Assembly (NCBI GenBank): GCA_029569255.1
Contig: JAKQUO010000004.1
Span: 28,886 to 92,885 of the forward strand
DNA length: 64,000 nt
Source: Acidobacteriota bacterium
Lineage (GTDB): Bacteria > Acidobacteriota > Aminicenantia > Aminicenantales > Saccharicenantaceae
Direction: 5' to 3'
Part shown: positions 32,906 to 41,758 of the stretch, piece by piece
Numbering within the stretch: position 1 is the first letter of the stretch
Layout: each line of letters begins with the position of its first letter
Notes under the pieces: model-generated
Told to the model about the DNA's origin: nothing
The model's input: the letters and a program-made list of their open reading frames with translations, nothing else
The model's database searches: none
Position numbers and translations under genes: made by a program

Positions 32906-34375
32906 TCACCTCGACCGGGAAACGGCGGCTTTGATCTCGTCGAGGTCGGCGCGGGCGCGGTCCAGGATCTTCGCGGCGTACTCGAAGTTGTGGGCGCCGC
33001 GGGAACCGTCGCCCGAGAGCAGTCCCAGGTTCTTCCGGACCGCCTCGTATTTCGACTTGAGCCCGGCCGTCAGGAGGCCGGGTTTGTCCTTGAGCGCGTC
33101 GCCGAGGGCCTTCAGGTCGGCTTGCAGGGGCTCCATCTTGGCCGTGTAGGACGACTGGATCTCCCGCAGCTTGACCCCCAGGGCCTCCCGGCCGGAGTCC
33201 TTGTGGCAGGTCGAGCAGGTGTCCTGGCGGCCCTCGGTCAGCCCCGGGTCGTCGGGGCGGATGACTTTCATCAGGTGGTTGGCCTCGGTCATGTGACAGC
33301 TCACGCAGCCGACGTCGGAATGGCCCACGACGGTCTTCTCAATGCCAACGGCGCCGTCCCCGGCCAGAGGCGCCTGCTGGAAGTGGCAGATAACGCAGAG
33401 CTTGTCGGCGCCGGCGACCAGCTGGCGGTGATCGGGGCTGCTGTGCGGATCATGACACGCGACGCAAGTCAACGCATGGAACGAGCCTTTCCCGCCGATG
33501 TCGACCTTCCGCCCCTGCCGTTTGGCCGCGAAACCCTCGGCGGCATGGCAGGCGTAGCACTCGGGATCGTCGGCCGAACGGCTCTTCCGGATGGTTTCCA
33601 GCGCCCGGGCGTGCCCCGAGGCCAGCCACAGGTTGTAGCTGCCCAAGTGGTTGGCCTTGACGTCGGGAGGGATCTTGGCCGGGTCGACGGGCGTCAGCCG
33701 CAGGCCTTCGACCTCCGTGAGCTTCATCCCGGGCCTGAAACCGACCATCCAGTATGTCCCGTCGGCCATCAAGCGCCCGCCGACGGCGCGGTCGTTGCTG
33801 CCGTGGCACTGGCCGCAGATATCGGCCGCCTTGCTGCGAACGATCCTGGCCGCGTCCCCCTTGCCCAGGACGTGGTCGCGCCCGGGCCCGTGGCAGGCCT
33901 CGCAGCCGACGTCCGGCTCGCCCCAGGTGAGATTCGGCGTGTCCATGTTGGTCACGTGGCAGCCCGCGCATTGGACGGACCAGTCGTAAGAAGGCCCGGG
34001 AACGTAGGCCTTGGCCCGGGCGTCGTACCTGACCCCCAGGGTGAGGTAATGCTGGGTCTCGGGATCGCGGGCCGTGAACAGGCTGCGCCCCAGCATGTAA
34101 GCGGCCTTCCGGAGCTCTCCCTGCAGCTTGGCGGGGGCCGTGGAGATGTCCTGAGGCAGGTCGCTGGAGTTGATGATGGGGACGACCGAGGAGGCGTGGT
34201 TGGACGCCTTCCAGCGGCTGTATGTCTCGGCATGGCAGCCGAGGCAGGCCTGCGAACCGATATATTCGGGAATGGGCGCCTTTTCGGGCTTCGTCCCGAT
34301 GATCCCGGCGCCGAAGATGAGCAGGGCCGGCGCCGTCATGAAGAGACCGCCGATCCATCCGGTCTTTCTGGTCAT
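32906..34375 (-). CDS. Nine-heme c-type cytochrome, exported
   Basis: A 489-residue protein with an N-terminal membrane or signal helix (TGWIGGLFMTAPALLIFGAGII) and nine CxxCH heme-binding motifs at about residues 44, 136, 158, 187, 273, 304, 327, 357 and 387. The first part (CLGCHAETYSRWKASNHASS) resembles the cytochrome c554/c-prime group. The C-terminal 90 residues are helical with AHNFEYAAKIL, as at the end of NrfA-like multiheme proteins. It should act in periplasmic electron transfer or small-nitrogen/sulfur reduction; substrate unknown. The ATG at 34375 follows AGGAGAGGG. It lies between the TPR protease and MoaF-like genes on the same strand, with gaps of 60 and 116 nt. Confidence 0.9.
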   Translation of the reverse strand: MTRKTGWIGGLFMTAPALLIFGAGIIGTKPEKAPIPEYIGSQACLGCHAETYSRWKASNHASSVVPIINSSDLPQDISTAPAKLQGELRKAAYMLGRSLFTARDPETQHYLTLGVRYDARAKAYVPGPSYDWSVQCAGCHVTNMDTPNLTWGEPDVGCEACHGPGRDHVLGKGDAARIVRSKAADICGQCHGSNDRAVGGRLMADGTYWMVGFRPGMKLTEVEGLRLTPVDPAKIPPDVKANHLGSYNLWLASGHARALETIRKSRSADDPECYACHAAEGFAAKRQGRKVDIGGKGSFHALTCVACHDPHSSPDHRQLVAGADKLCVICHFQQAPLAGDGAVGIEKTVVGHSDVGCVSCHMTEANHLMKVIRPDDPGLTEGRQDTCSTCHKDSGREALGVKLREIQSSYTAKMEPLQADLKALGDALKDKPGLLTAGLKSKYEAVRKNLGLLSGDGSRGAHNFEYAAKILDRARADLDEIKAAVSRSR

Positions 34376-34491
34376 GTTCCCTCTCCTCTCGAAGGCCGGG
34401 CGGGCGGCCGCGGGCCCGGACCCGGGCCCCGCGCCGGGACGCCCGTCGTCCGCCCGGCCTGAACGCCGACGGCGCGGCGGGGCCCCGGAAG

Positions 34492-34884
34492 TCAGGTCCC
34501 GGGCGCCGCGCCGGGGGGCTGGACGCGGACGATGTCGCCTTCCAGGACGTACCGCTCCCGGCCTTCGACGATCGTCGCGTAGACCTTCATCGACCCGAGA
34601 TCGACGACTTCGGAGACGACGATCCCCGTTTTCTCGACCCAGGTGACGAAGTAGATGTTCTCGGCCACCTTGAACCGGGTCACGGTCTCGTCGCCGGAGG
34701 AGCCTTTCGCGGCCCCCTCGACGCACTCCCAATGCAGATGCGTCCCGTCCTTCACGGTGACCCGGTAGGTCGTGCCCCCGGCGTACTTGAACAGGAAGGT
34801 CCCGAAGTAGGGCTCCGCCGCGAGGGCCGGGAGAGCGAGCGCGAAGACCCCGGCCATGGCCAGCCATTTGAAGATCGTCAGCAT
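34492..34884 (-). CDS. Exported MoaF-like beta-barrel protein
   Basis: A 130-residue protein with signal peptide MLTIFKWLAMAGVFALALPALAA. The mature part has the MoaF/lipocalin-like run of short strands: YFGTFLFKYAGGTTYRVTVK, LHWECVEG, VTRFKVAENIYFVTWVEKTG, VSEVVDLGSMKVYATIVEG. MoaF-like domains bind small hydrophobic or aromatic ligands; ligand unknown here. The ATG at 34884 follows AAAGGAGATC. It precedes the nine-heme cytochrome on the same strand and could be cotranscribed with it. Confidence 0.75.
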   Translation of the reverse strand: MLTIFKWLAMAGVFALALPALAAEPYFGTFLFKYAGGTTYRVTVKDGTHLHWECVEGAAKGSSGDETVTRFKVAENIYFVTWVEKTGIVVSEVVDLGSMKVYATIVEGRERYVLEGDIVRVQPPGAAPGT

Positions 34885-35127
34885 GCGTCCCTGATCTCCT
34901 TTCCCGCGATATCCAAGTTCCCGTCCGGCCGGATCCCTCGGCCGTTCGGCTCGAAGCCTCGTCCGTCGCTCGCCGCCGAGTCTAGGCCCGGCGCCGGCCG
35001 ATGTCAAGGACGGCCGGGCGGAACGGGGGCTTGGGGGGTCCAGCCGTTGTGTCGGGATCGCTCCGGGACCCGGAAGTCCCCTTGGGCCCAGGCCCCCGGC
35101 CGCGACCCTCGCGGGTCCGGCCTCCCC

Positions 35128-37191
35128 CTACTTCTTCAGCCAGCGGTCGAGCCAAGCGAGGACCTTCTCGTGCCAGAGGATGGAGTTGGCCGGCTTGAGG
35201 ACCCAGTGGTTCTCGTCCGGGAAGTAGAGGAGCTGGCTGGGGATGCCGCGCCTCTGCAGGACGTTGAACGATCCGAGGCCCTGCGTCTCCACGACCCGGA
35301 AATCCTGCCCGCCGTGGATGACGAACATGGGCGTCTTCCAGTTCTTGACGAAGTTGGCCGGATTGTGCTTCTCGTAGTTCTGGGGAGAGTCCCAGGGCGT
35401 CCCCATGTGGTCCCATTCGGGGAACCACAGCTCCTCCGTCTCGAAATAGGCGGCCCGCTCGTCGATGTTGCCGTCGTGGGCGACCAGGCACTTGAACCGG
35501 TCGGGCCAGTTGCCGGCGATCCAGTTGATCATGTAGCCGCCGTAAGAGGCGCCCAGGGCGCCGACCTTCGTCCCGTCCATCCAGGGATATTTGGCCAGGG
35601 CCGCCGCCAGCCCCTTCTTGAGGTCCTCGAGCGGCTTGCCGCCCCAGTCGCCGCGGATGGAATCGCAGAAGGCCTGTCCGTAGCCGGTCGAGCCGTGGAA
35701 ATCGACCATGACCGCGGCGTAGCCGGCCCCGGCGTAGACCTGGGGGTTCCAGCGGTAGTGGAAGTTGTTGCCGAACGAGCCCTGGGGGCCGCCGTGGATG
35801 AGGAAGGCGACCGGGTATTTCCCGGACGCGTCGAAGTCGACCGGCTTGACGATGTAGCCGTGGACGGTCTCGTTGTTCCAGCCCTTGAAGCTGAACTGCT
35901 CGGGCTCGCCCAGGCGGACCGCCGCGAGCTTGGCCGCGTTGATCGAGGTGACCGCCTTCTCGGCGGCGCCGGGGGCGATGAAATAGATCTCGGCCGGCGA
36001 CTTCAGGTCGTTCCGTTCGAAGACGACTCCGTCCCCCGCCGGCCCGAAGCCGGCCACGGTGCCCTTGTCGACGAGAACGTCCGCCTTCCCGGTCGCCGCG
36101 TCGACGGCGAAGAGCGAGGTCTGGCCGAAGTTGGGAGCGGAGGCGAGGAGCTTCGTCCCGTCGGCGCTCCAGCGGAACGCGGCCACCGACCGGTCCCAGG
36201 CCTCGGTCAGGACCCGGGCCGGCCCGTCCGGCCAGGGCCGGAGAACGATGCGGAAACGGTCGGCCTCGTAGCGGGGCCGGGACATGGCCAGGTAGGCCAG
36301 GGTCTTGCCGTCCGGCGAGAAGGCCGGCGTCGTGTCCCAGGCCGGGTTCGCTTCCGTGAGACAGCGGGGAGCGGCCGAGCCGTCGACGGGGACGTAATAG
36401 AGGTCGAAGTCGGTCGACCAGGCCTCTTCGCGCCCGACGTCCCGGGCGGTGAAGACGAGGCCCTCGCCGCCGGGCGTGAAGGCGATCTCCTCCGGCCCGC
36501 CGAAGGGCTTGCTCGGCGTGTCGGCGTCCATCCCCGGCATCAGGTCCCGGGCCTCGCCGCCGCCATGCATGGGCATGGCGAAGAGGTGGGAGCGGCGCCC
36601 GTCGGCCCAGGCGTCCCAGTGGCGGACGAAGAGCCTTTCGTAAAGGCGGCCCGTGGCCGGGCCCTTCTCGGTCGCCTCGAGCCGGGCCGCCGTCTCCCCG
36701 GGGGTCGTCCCGGGGAAGACCTCCATGGTGAAGGCCAGCATCCCTTCGGCCAGGACGAGGTTGCCGACGTCGAGCGGCAGGCGGGTGACCTGCTCGGCCT
36801 CTCCGCCGTCGACCTTGATGCGCCAAACCTGCGACGAGCCGGACCGCGTCGAGAGAAAATAGATCCACTTTCCGCAGGGCGTCCAGCGGCCGTTGAGATC
36901 GGCCGCGGGATGGCCGGTCAGGCGGCGGAGCCCCTGCCCGTCCGTCCCGACGAGCCAGATGTCCGTGCGGCCGCGGTTCCCCGCGAGGTCCGTCTCGCGG
37001 ACGTTGAAGGCGATCCACCTGCCGTCCGGCGAGACCTGGGAGTCCGAGATCCGGTCCATGGCCAGCAAGTCGTGGACGGTCAGGGGATGGGTCTTCCCGG
37101 GCGTCGGGGCCGGCGCCTGGGCCGAGGGCGCCGCCGGGCAGACGGCCGCGAGCGCCAGGGAGAACAGGAGGACGATCGGGAAACGACGCAT
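35128..37191 (-). CDS. Exported S9 family prolyl-oligopeptidase-type peptidase
   Basis: A 687-residue exported serine peptidase. The signal peptide (MRRFPIVLLFSLALAAVCPA) is followed by a WD40-like propeller gate (residues about 40-400, for example VSPDGRWIAFNVRETD and FSPDGKTLAYLAMSRP) and an alpha/beta-hydrolase domain. The catalytic triad is visible: Ser549 in GASYGGYM, Asp630 in HGGQDFRV and His662 in PDENHWVL. The layout fits acylaminoacyl-peptidase or dipeptidyl-peptidase relatives that clip oligopeptides in the periplasm. GAGAGGTG precedes the ATG. A stand-alone gene in a peptidase-rich neighbourhood. Confidence 0.92.
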   Translation of the reverse strand: MRRFPIVLLFSLALAAVCPAAPSAQAPAPTPGKTHPLTVHDLLAMDRISDSQVSPDGRWIAFNVRETDLAGNRGRTDIWLVGTDGQGLRRLTGHPAADLNGRWTPCGKWIYFLSTRSGSSQVWRIKVDGGEAEQVTRLPLDVGNLVLAEGMLAFTMEVFPGTTPGETAARLEATEKGPATGRLYERLFVRHWDAWADGRRSHLFAMPMHGGGEARDLMPGMDADTPSKPFGGPEEIAFTPGGEGLVFTARDVGREEAWSTDFDLYYVPVDGSAAPRCLTEANPAWDTTPAFSPDGKTLAYLAMSRPRYEADRFRIVLRPWPDGPARVLTEAWDRSVAAFRWSADGTKLLASAPNFGQTSLFAVDAATGKADVLVDKGTVAGFGPAGDGVVFERNDLKSPAEIYFIAPGAAEKAVTSINAAKLAAVRLGEPEQFSFKGWNNETVHGYIVKPVDFDASGKYPVAFLIHGGPQGSFGNNFHYRWNPQVYAGAGYAAVMVDFHGSTGYGQAFCDSIRGDWGGKPLEDLKKGLAAALAKYPWMDGTKVGALGASYGGYMINWIAGNWPDRFKCLVAHDGNIDERAAYFETEELWFPEWDHMGTPWDSPQNYEKHNPANFVKNWKTPMFVIHGGQDFRVVETQGLGSFNVLQRRGIPSQLLYFPDENHWVLKPANSILWHEKVLAWLDRWLKK

Positions 37192-37330
37192 GGGTCACCT
37201 CTCTGCGGGTCGGAGACTCGGGCCCCCGGGGCGCCCTGCCTTGGATATAGCACACCGCCCGCGAGGCCGTCAAACGACGGGTCCGGGTCCGGGTGAAGCC
37301 GCGCCGGGCAGGGCCGGAGGAGGGCCGGGT

Positions 37331-37359
37331 TTGACACGTGTCCCGGGCGGGCCTATCAT
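37331..37359 (+). promoter_or_regulatory. Promoter of the Kelch-type lipoprotein gene
   Basis: TTGACA (37331-37336), 17 bp, TATCAT (37354-37359), 57 nt before the ATG. Confidence 0.7.
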
Positions 37360-37416
37360 AGCTGTCTCCGGCGGGGGACCGCCCCGAGGCCTATGCTTGG
37401 TCCTGAACGAGGTCCT

Positions 37417-38817
37417 ATGAAGAACGCGGTCAAGCTCATCACATTGTCCGTTCTCATCGCGGCGGGGTTGGCCGCCTGCGAAAAGAAGAGCGACGACGGT
37501 CCGCCGGCGCCGACCTACGAATGGACCTGGGTGGCCGGCAACGACAAGGTCGATCAGGCCGGCGCCTACGGTACGAAGGGCACCCCGGCCACGACGAACA
37601 TCCCCGGGGCGCGCGAGGACGCCGAGGCCTGGACCGGCGCCGGCGGGACGTTCTGGCTGTTCGGCGGCTACGGTTGCGATTCGACAGGCTATCCCGGGCG
37701 GCTGAACGACCTTTGGGCTTACGATGCGGCGGCTTCGACCTGGACCTGGGTCTCCGGCAGCGCGGTCCGGGACCAGGCCGGTCGCTACGGGGCCCAGGGC
37801 GTCGCCGACCCGGCCAACGTCCCCGGGGCCCGCAGCGGCGCCGCTTCATGGGTCGGCGCCGGCGGGAGCCTGTGGCTCTTCGGCGGGCTCGGTTACGACG
37901 CGACGGGAGCGATCGGCCAAATGAACGACCTCTGGACCTTCGATCCCGCGGCCGGCGCCTGGGCCTGGGTCTCCGGCGGCCCGGTCCGCTACCAAGCCGG
38001 CGTTTACGGCGCGCAGGGCGTCGCCGACCCAGCCAACCTCCCCGGGGCGCGCGTCGGGTCCGCCTCCTGGACCGGCGCGGACGGCCGTTTCTGGCTCTTC
38101 GGCGGCTTCGGTTACGACGGCGCCGGCGCCAAGGGCCGGCTGAACGACCTCTGGACGTTCGATCCGGTGTCCGGCCAGTGGACCTGGGTCTCGGGCAGCG
38201 ACGCGGTCGAGGGGCCGGCCACGTACGGCACCAAGGGGACGGCCGCCGCGGGCAACGTGCCCGGGGCGCGGTCCATGGCCCTGGGCTGGGCCGACTCGGG
38301 CGGCCTGATCTGGATCTTCGGCGGCAACGGCCTCGGGGCCTCGACGACCGAAGGCCGGCTCAACGATGTCTGGAGGTTCGATCCGTCGACCTCGGAATGG
38401 GCATGGATGTCCGGCAACAGCTCGGCCAACGCCGCAGGGTCCTACGGCACGCAGGGAACGCCCTCCACGGCGGCCTATCCCGGGGCCCGCTACGGGGCCG
38501 CGCGCCTGGTGGACTCCACGGGGGCCGTCTGGCTGTTCGGCGGCTACGGCATCGATTCGGCCGGCGTCGATGGCTGGCTCAACGATGTCTGGAAGTTTGT
38601 CCCCAGGACCCTCGAATGGGTCTGGCTCGGGGGCTCGAACCTCCATGGCCAGGGCGGGAGCTACGGGACGAAAGGCGCGGCCTCGACGGCGAATACCCCC
38701 GGGGCCCGATATCTCCACGTTTCCTGGATCGACGCCCAGGACAGGCGCTGGGTCTTCGGCGGCTACGGGCTCGACTCGGAGAAGACGGGCGGCCGGCTCA
38801 ACGACCTCTGGCGCTGA
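37417..38817 (+). CDS. Kelch-repeat (galactose-oxidase-like) lipoprotein
   Basis: A 466-residue lipoprotein (lipobox LAAC, Cys21) made of six Kelch-type blades. Each holds a FWLFGGYGxD strand and an LNDLWxFDP strand, for instance FWLFGGYGCDSTG with RLNDLWAYDAAAS, then LWLFGGLGYDATG with QMNDLWTFDPAAG. Between blades the segment YGTKGTPATTNIPGAR recurs. It folds as a six-bladed propeller on the cell surface or periplasmic face of the outer membrane and probably binds glycans or proteins. The Cys/Tyr copper site of true galactose oxidases is not evident. The ATG at 37417 lies at the lipoprotein signal; an in-frame ATG at 37393 is upstream. Confidence 0.85.
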   Translation: MKNAVKLITLSVLIAAGLAACEKKSDDGPPAPTYEWTWVAGNDKVDQAGAYGTKGTPATTNIPGAREDAEAWTGAGGTFWLFGGYGCDSTGYPGRLNDLWAYDAAASTWTWVSGSAVRDQAGRYGAQGVADPANVPGARSGAASWVGAGGSLWLFGGLGYDATGAIGQMNDLWTFDPAAGAWAWVSGGPVRYQAGVYGAQGVADPANLPGARVGSASWTGADGRFWLFGGFGYDGAGAKGRLNDLWTFDPVSGQWTWVSGSDAVEGPATYGTKGTAAAGNVPGARSMALGWADSGGLIWIFGGNGLGASTTEGRLNDVWRFDPSTSEWAWMSGNSSANAAGSYGTQGTPSTAAYPGARYGAARLVDSTGAVWLFGGYGIDSAGVDGWLNDVWKFVPRTLEWVWLGGSNLHGQGGSYGTKGAASTANTPGARYLHVSWIDAQDRRWVFGGYGLDSEKTGGRLNDLWR

Positions 38818-38858
38818 GCCCGGAGCGGCGGGCCCCGGCCGGCGCCCCGGCGCCCCGG

Positions 38859-38887
38859 TTGACAGAGGAGCCCCCCCGGAATATCCT
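38859..38887 (+). promoter_or_regulatory. Promoter of the C69 dipeptidase gene
   Basis: TTGACA (38859-38864), 17 bp C-rich spacer, TATCCT (38882-38887), 31 nt before the GTG. Confidence 0.65.
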
Positions 38888-38918
38888 CGTCCCGTAAAAG
38901 ACCGACGAGGAGGTGCCC

Positions 38919-40682
38919 GTGAAACCGATCCGCTTCGTCCTGCCCGGAGCCCTGCTCTTTCTCCTCCTGGCGATCCTGACCGCGGGCCCCGCGGTCGCGC
39001 CCGCCCAGGACCGGCCCTGCCCGACCTGCGGCCCGGCCGGGGAGCCGGAAGGCTGCACCGTCATCATGGTCGGCAAGGCCGCCTCGACCGACGGCTCGGT
39101 CATGACCACGCACACCTGCGACTGCAGCGAGTGCGACTGGACCTGGCGCTTCGTCCCCGCCGCCGACCACAAGCCCGGCGACAGCCGCAAGATCCACCAC
39201 ATCAGCCAGTTCGGCAACTGGCCGCCCGACCAGGGGCTGAAGTGGGAGGAGGTCAAGCGGACGGTCGTCCTGGAGATCCCCGAGGTCCCGCACACGCGGG
39301 CCTACATCCACGGCAGCTTCGGCTACATGAACGACGCCCAGGTGGCCATCGGCGAGTCGACCGTCGGCTGCCGGCCCAAGATGGAGAACCCGACGCCGTC
39401 GGCCAAGTTCGACATCACCATGCTGACGCTCATCGCCATGGAGCGGGCCGGGACGGCCCGCGAGGCCGTCAGGATCATGGGCCAGCTCGGCGAGAAGCAC
39501 GGCTACGGGCACACCGACACGGGCGAGATGCTGGCCGTGGCCGACCCGAACGAGGTCTGGGTCTTCGAGATCATGCCGGTCGGACCGCTGTGGACGCCCG
39601 AGAGCGGCAAGCCCGGCGCCGTCTGGGCGGCCCAGCGCGTCCCGGACGACCACGTCTCGGTCTGCCCCAACGAGTCGCGCATCGGCGAGATCGACCTCAA
39701 TAAGCCCGACTATTTCATGGCCTCGCCCAACGTCATGCAGCTGGCCATCGACATGAAGGTCTTCGATCCCAAGGCCGGCAAGCCCTTCAACTGGAAAAAG
39801 GCCTACAACCCGACCGACGCCAGCGCGGCCAACACCGACGGCTCGCGCGTCCGGCTGTGGCGGTTCATGGACCTCGTCGCGCCCTCGAAGAAGTTCGGCC
39901 CGGAGACCCTGAACGAGGACTTCCCCTTCTCGGTCAAGCCGGAGAAGAAGCTCTCGGTCCGCGACGTCATGTGGCTGACCCGCGACAAGACCGAGGGCAC
40001 GCCTTACTGGCCGGCCCGGGGCATCCAGGGCGGCCCGTTCCAGAACCCGAACTACCTGCCCTACGGCTTCGAGCTCGAAGGGAAGCGCTACAACACCCCC
40101 CGTGTCATCGGCGTCAACCGGGCCGAGTACGTCACGGTCACCCAGAGCCGGGGCGGGCTGCCCGACCCGGTCGGCGGCATCGTCTGGCTGGCCTGGGGGG
40201 CCCAGGACACCTCCTGCTTCATGCCGCTCTACGCCGCGGCCATGGACCGCATCCCGCGCTCGTTCGAGACCGGCGACCACTGGCGCTTCGACCGGGATTC
40301 GGCCCGCTGGGCCTTCGACTACGTCGACTTCCACGCCCAGGTCGCCTACAACCTGGCCATCGAGGACGTCCGGGCCGCGCAGAAGGCCTACGAGGACCCG
40401 GCCATCGAGAGGACGGAGACCATCGACAGGGCCGCCCTGGACCTCCACAAGAAGGACCCGGCCCTGGCCAGGAAGTTCCTGACCGAGTACAGCCTCGCCA
40501 ACGTCGACCATGTCCTGGCCGCCTGGTGGCAGCTCGGCGACGACCTGCTGGTCAAGTACAACCACATGTGGGTCTTCGACAAGGCCGCCCGCAAGCGGGG
40601 CCCGCTGAAGTTCCCCGACTGGTGGCTCAAGCTCCTGGTCGAATACAACAAGCTCACGCCCCAGCCGGCCGCAAAAAAGTAG
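38919..40682 (+). CDS. Exported C69 family dipeptidase
   Basis: A 587-residue exported N-terminal-nucleophile hydrolase. After the signal peptide (LLFLLLAILTAGPA) comes GCTVIMVGKAASTDGSVM, where Cys46 is the expected N-terminal nucleophile after processing. TRAYIHGSFGYMNDAQVAIGES and GEMLAVADPNEVWVFEIMP follow as in peptidase U34/C69 PepD-like enzymes, which cleave dipeptides. It is longer than cytoplasmic PepD (about 470). An additional CPTCG and CDCSEC pair is present near the N-terminus and might bind metal or form disulfides. The GTG at 38919 follows GAGGAGG at 5 nt; the GTG at 38913 overlaps that site. Confidence 0.9.
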   Translation: MKPIRFVLPGALLFLLLAILTAGPAVAPAQDRPCPTCGPAGEPEGCTVIMVGKAASTDGSVMTTHTCDCSECDWTWRFVPAADHKPGDSRKIHHISQFGNWPPDQGLKWEEVKRTVVLEIPEVPHTRAYIHGSFGYMNDAQVAIGESTVGCRPKMENPTPSAKFDITMLTLIAMERAGTAREAVRIMGQLGEKHGYGHTDTGEMLAVADPNEVWVFEIMPVGPLWTPESGKPGAVWAAQRVPDDHVSVCPNESRIGEIDLNKPDYFMASPNVMQLAIDMKVFDPKAGKPFNWKKAYNPTDASAANTDGSRVRLWRFMDLVAPSKKFGPETLNEDFPFSVKPEKKLSVRDVMWLTRDKTEGTPYWPARGIQGGPFQNPNYLPYGFELEGKRYNTPRVIGVNRAEYVTVTQSRGGLPDPVGGIVWLAWGAQDTSCFMPLYAAAMDRIPRSFETGDHWRFDRDSARWAFDYVDFHAQVAYNLAIEDVRAAQKAYEDPAIERTETIDRAALDLHKKDPALARKFLTEYSLANVDHVLAAWWQLGDDLLVKYNHMWVFDKAARKRGPLKFPDWWLKLLVEYNKLTPQPAAKK

Positions 40683-40819
40683 GTTCGGCGGTCTCCGGGG
40701 TGCCCTCTCGAGGCGGCGAGGGATGTCGACTCGACCGGAGAGAGGGACTTCCCGGGGGCAACCTTTCCGGGACGGCGGGCGTAGTCCATGGTAAGATGCG
40801 CGGAAAGGGTGGGCTCCCC

Positions 40820-41749
40820 ATGCTCGAGATCAAGAACCTGACCAAGTCCTACGGCGACGTCCTGGCCCTCGACCGCTTCTCCCTGGACTTGAAAAAGGGG
40901 GAGGTGCTGGGCCTGCTCGGCCCGAACGGCGCCGGCAAGACGACGCTCATCTCCATCCTGTCCGGGACGCTCGGCGATTTCACCGGGACCGCCAGCTTCC
41001 TGGGCCGGGACCTCTTCGCCGACCGCTCGCTCAAGAACCGGCTCGGCGTCGTGCCCCAGGACATGGCCTTCTACGACGAGCTCAGCGCCATGGACAACCT
41101 GCTCTTCTGGGGCGGCCTCTACGACGTCCCGCGGGCCGAACTGAAGAAGCGGGCCGCCGAGCTCCTCGAGCTCGTCGAGCTCTCCGCCCGGGCCAGGGAG
41201 CCGGTCAAGAACTTCTCCGGCGGCATGAAGCGCCGCCTCAACACCGCCATCGGCCTTCTCCACCGGCCCGACCTGCTGCTCCTCGACGAGCCGACGGTCG
41301 GCATCGACGTCCAGGCCAAGGTCAGCATCCTCGACATCATCCGGAGCGTCGGCGCGGCCGGCACGGCGGTCGTCTTCACCACCCACCAGCTGGCCGAGGT
41401 CGAGACGACCTGCTCGCGCATCGCCATCATGGACCGCGGCCGCGTCCTGGCCCAGGGGACGCTCGAGGAGCTCGTCCGCATCGTCGGCGAGCGCGACGTC
41501 GTCGAGATCGCCGGCGAGTTCGCCGCGGCCGCCTTCTCCGAGGCCGTCCGGGACCTGGCCGGGGCGCGGGTCGAGCTCCTCTCGGCGGCCGACGGGCTGG
41601 CCTCGCTGGCCGTGGCCGACACGGCCGAGGTCCCGCGGATCATGGACCGGCTGTTCCGGCGCCAGCTCGCCGTCACCGACATGAAGATCAAGACGCCCAA
41701 CCTGGAAACGGTCTTCCTGAAGCTCACCGGCCGGAGCCTGAGGGACTGA
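40820..41749 (+). CDS. ABC-2 exporter ATP-binding protein
   Basis: A 309-residue ATPase with GPNGAGKTT, signature FSGGMKRRLNTAIGL, Walker B LLLLDEPTVGID and switch THQLAEVE. It heads a three-gene exporter: two permeases follow, the first 9 nt after the stop. The C-terminal 90 residues form a regulatory domain. The ATG at 40820 opens the conserved LEIKNLTKSYGDVLAL; the frame upstream overlaps the dipeptidase gene and is not used. TAAGAT near 40791 may be its -10. Substrate unknown. Confidence 0.9.
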   Translation: MLEIKNLTKSYGDVLALDRFSLDLKKGEVLGLLGPNGAGKTTLISILSGTLGDFTGTASFLGRDLFADRSLKNRLGVVPQDMAFYDELSAMDNLLFWGGLYDVPRAELKKRAAELLELVELSARAREPVKNFSGGMKRRLNTAIGLLHRPDLLLLDEPTVGIDVQAKVSILDIIRSVGAAGTAVVFTTHQLAEVETTCSRIAIMDRGRVLAQGTLEELVRIVGERDVVEIAGEFAAAAFSEAVRDLAGARVELLSAADGLASLAVADTAEVPRIMDRLFRRQLAVTDMKIKTPNLETVFLKLTGRSLRD

Positions 41750-41758
41750 GGGGCGGCC

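Noticed and set aside
37417..38817. Internal near-repeats within the Kelch-type gene
   Set aside because: They encode the six propeller blades and are explained by the protein fold, not by a mobile or CRISPR-type element.
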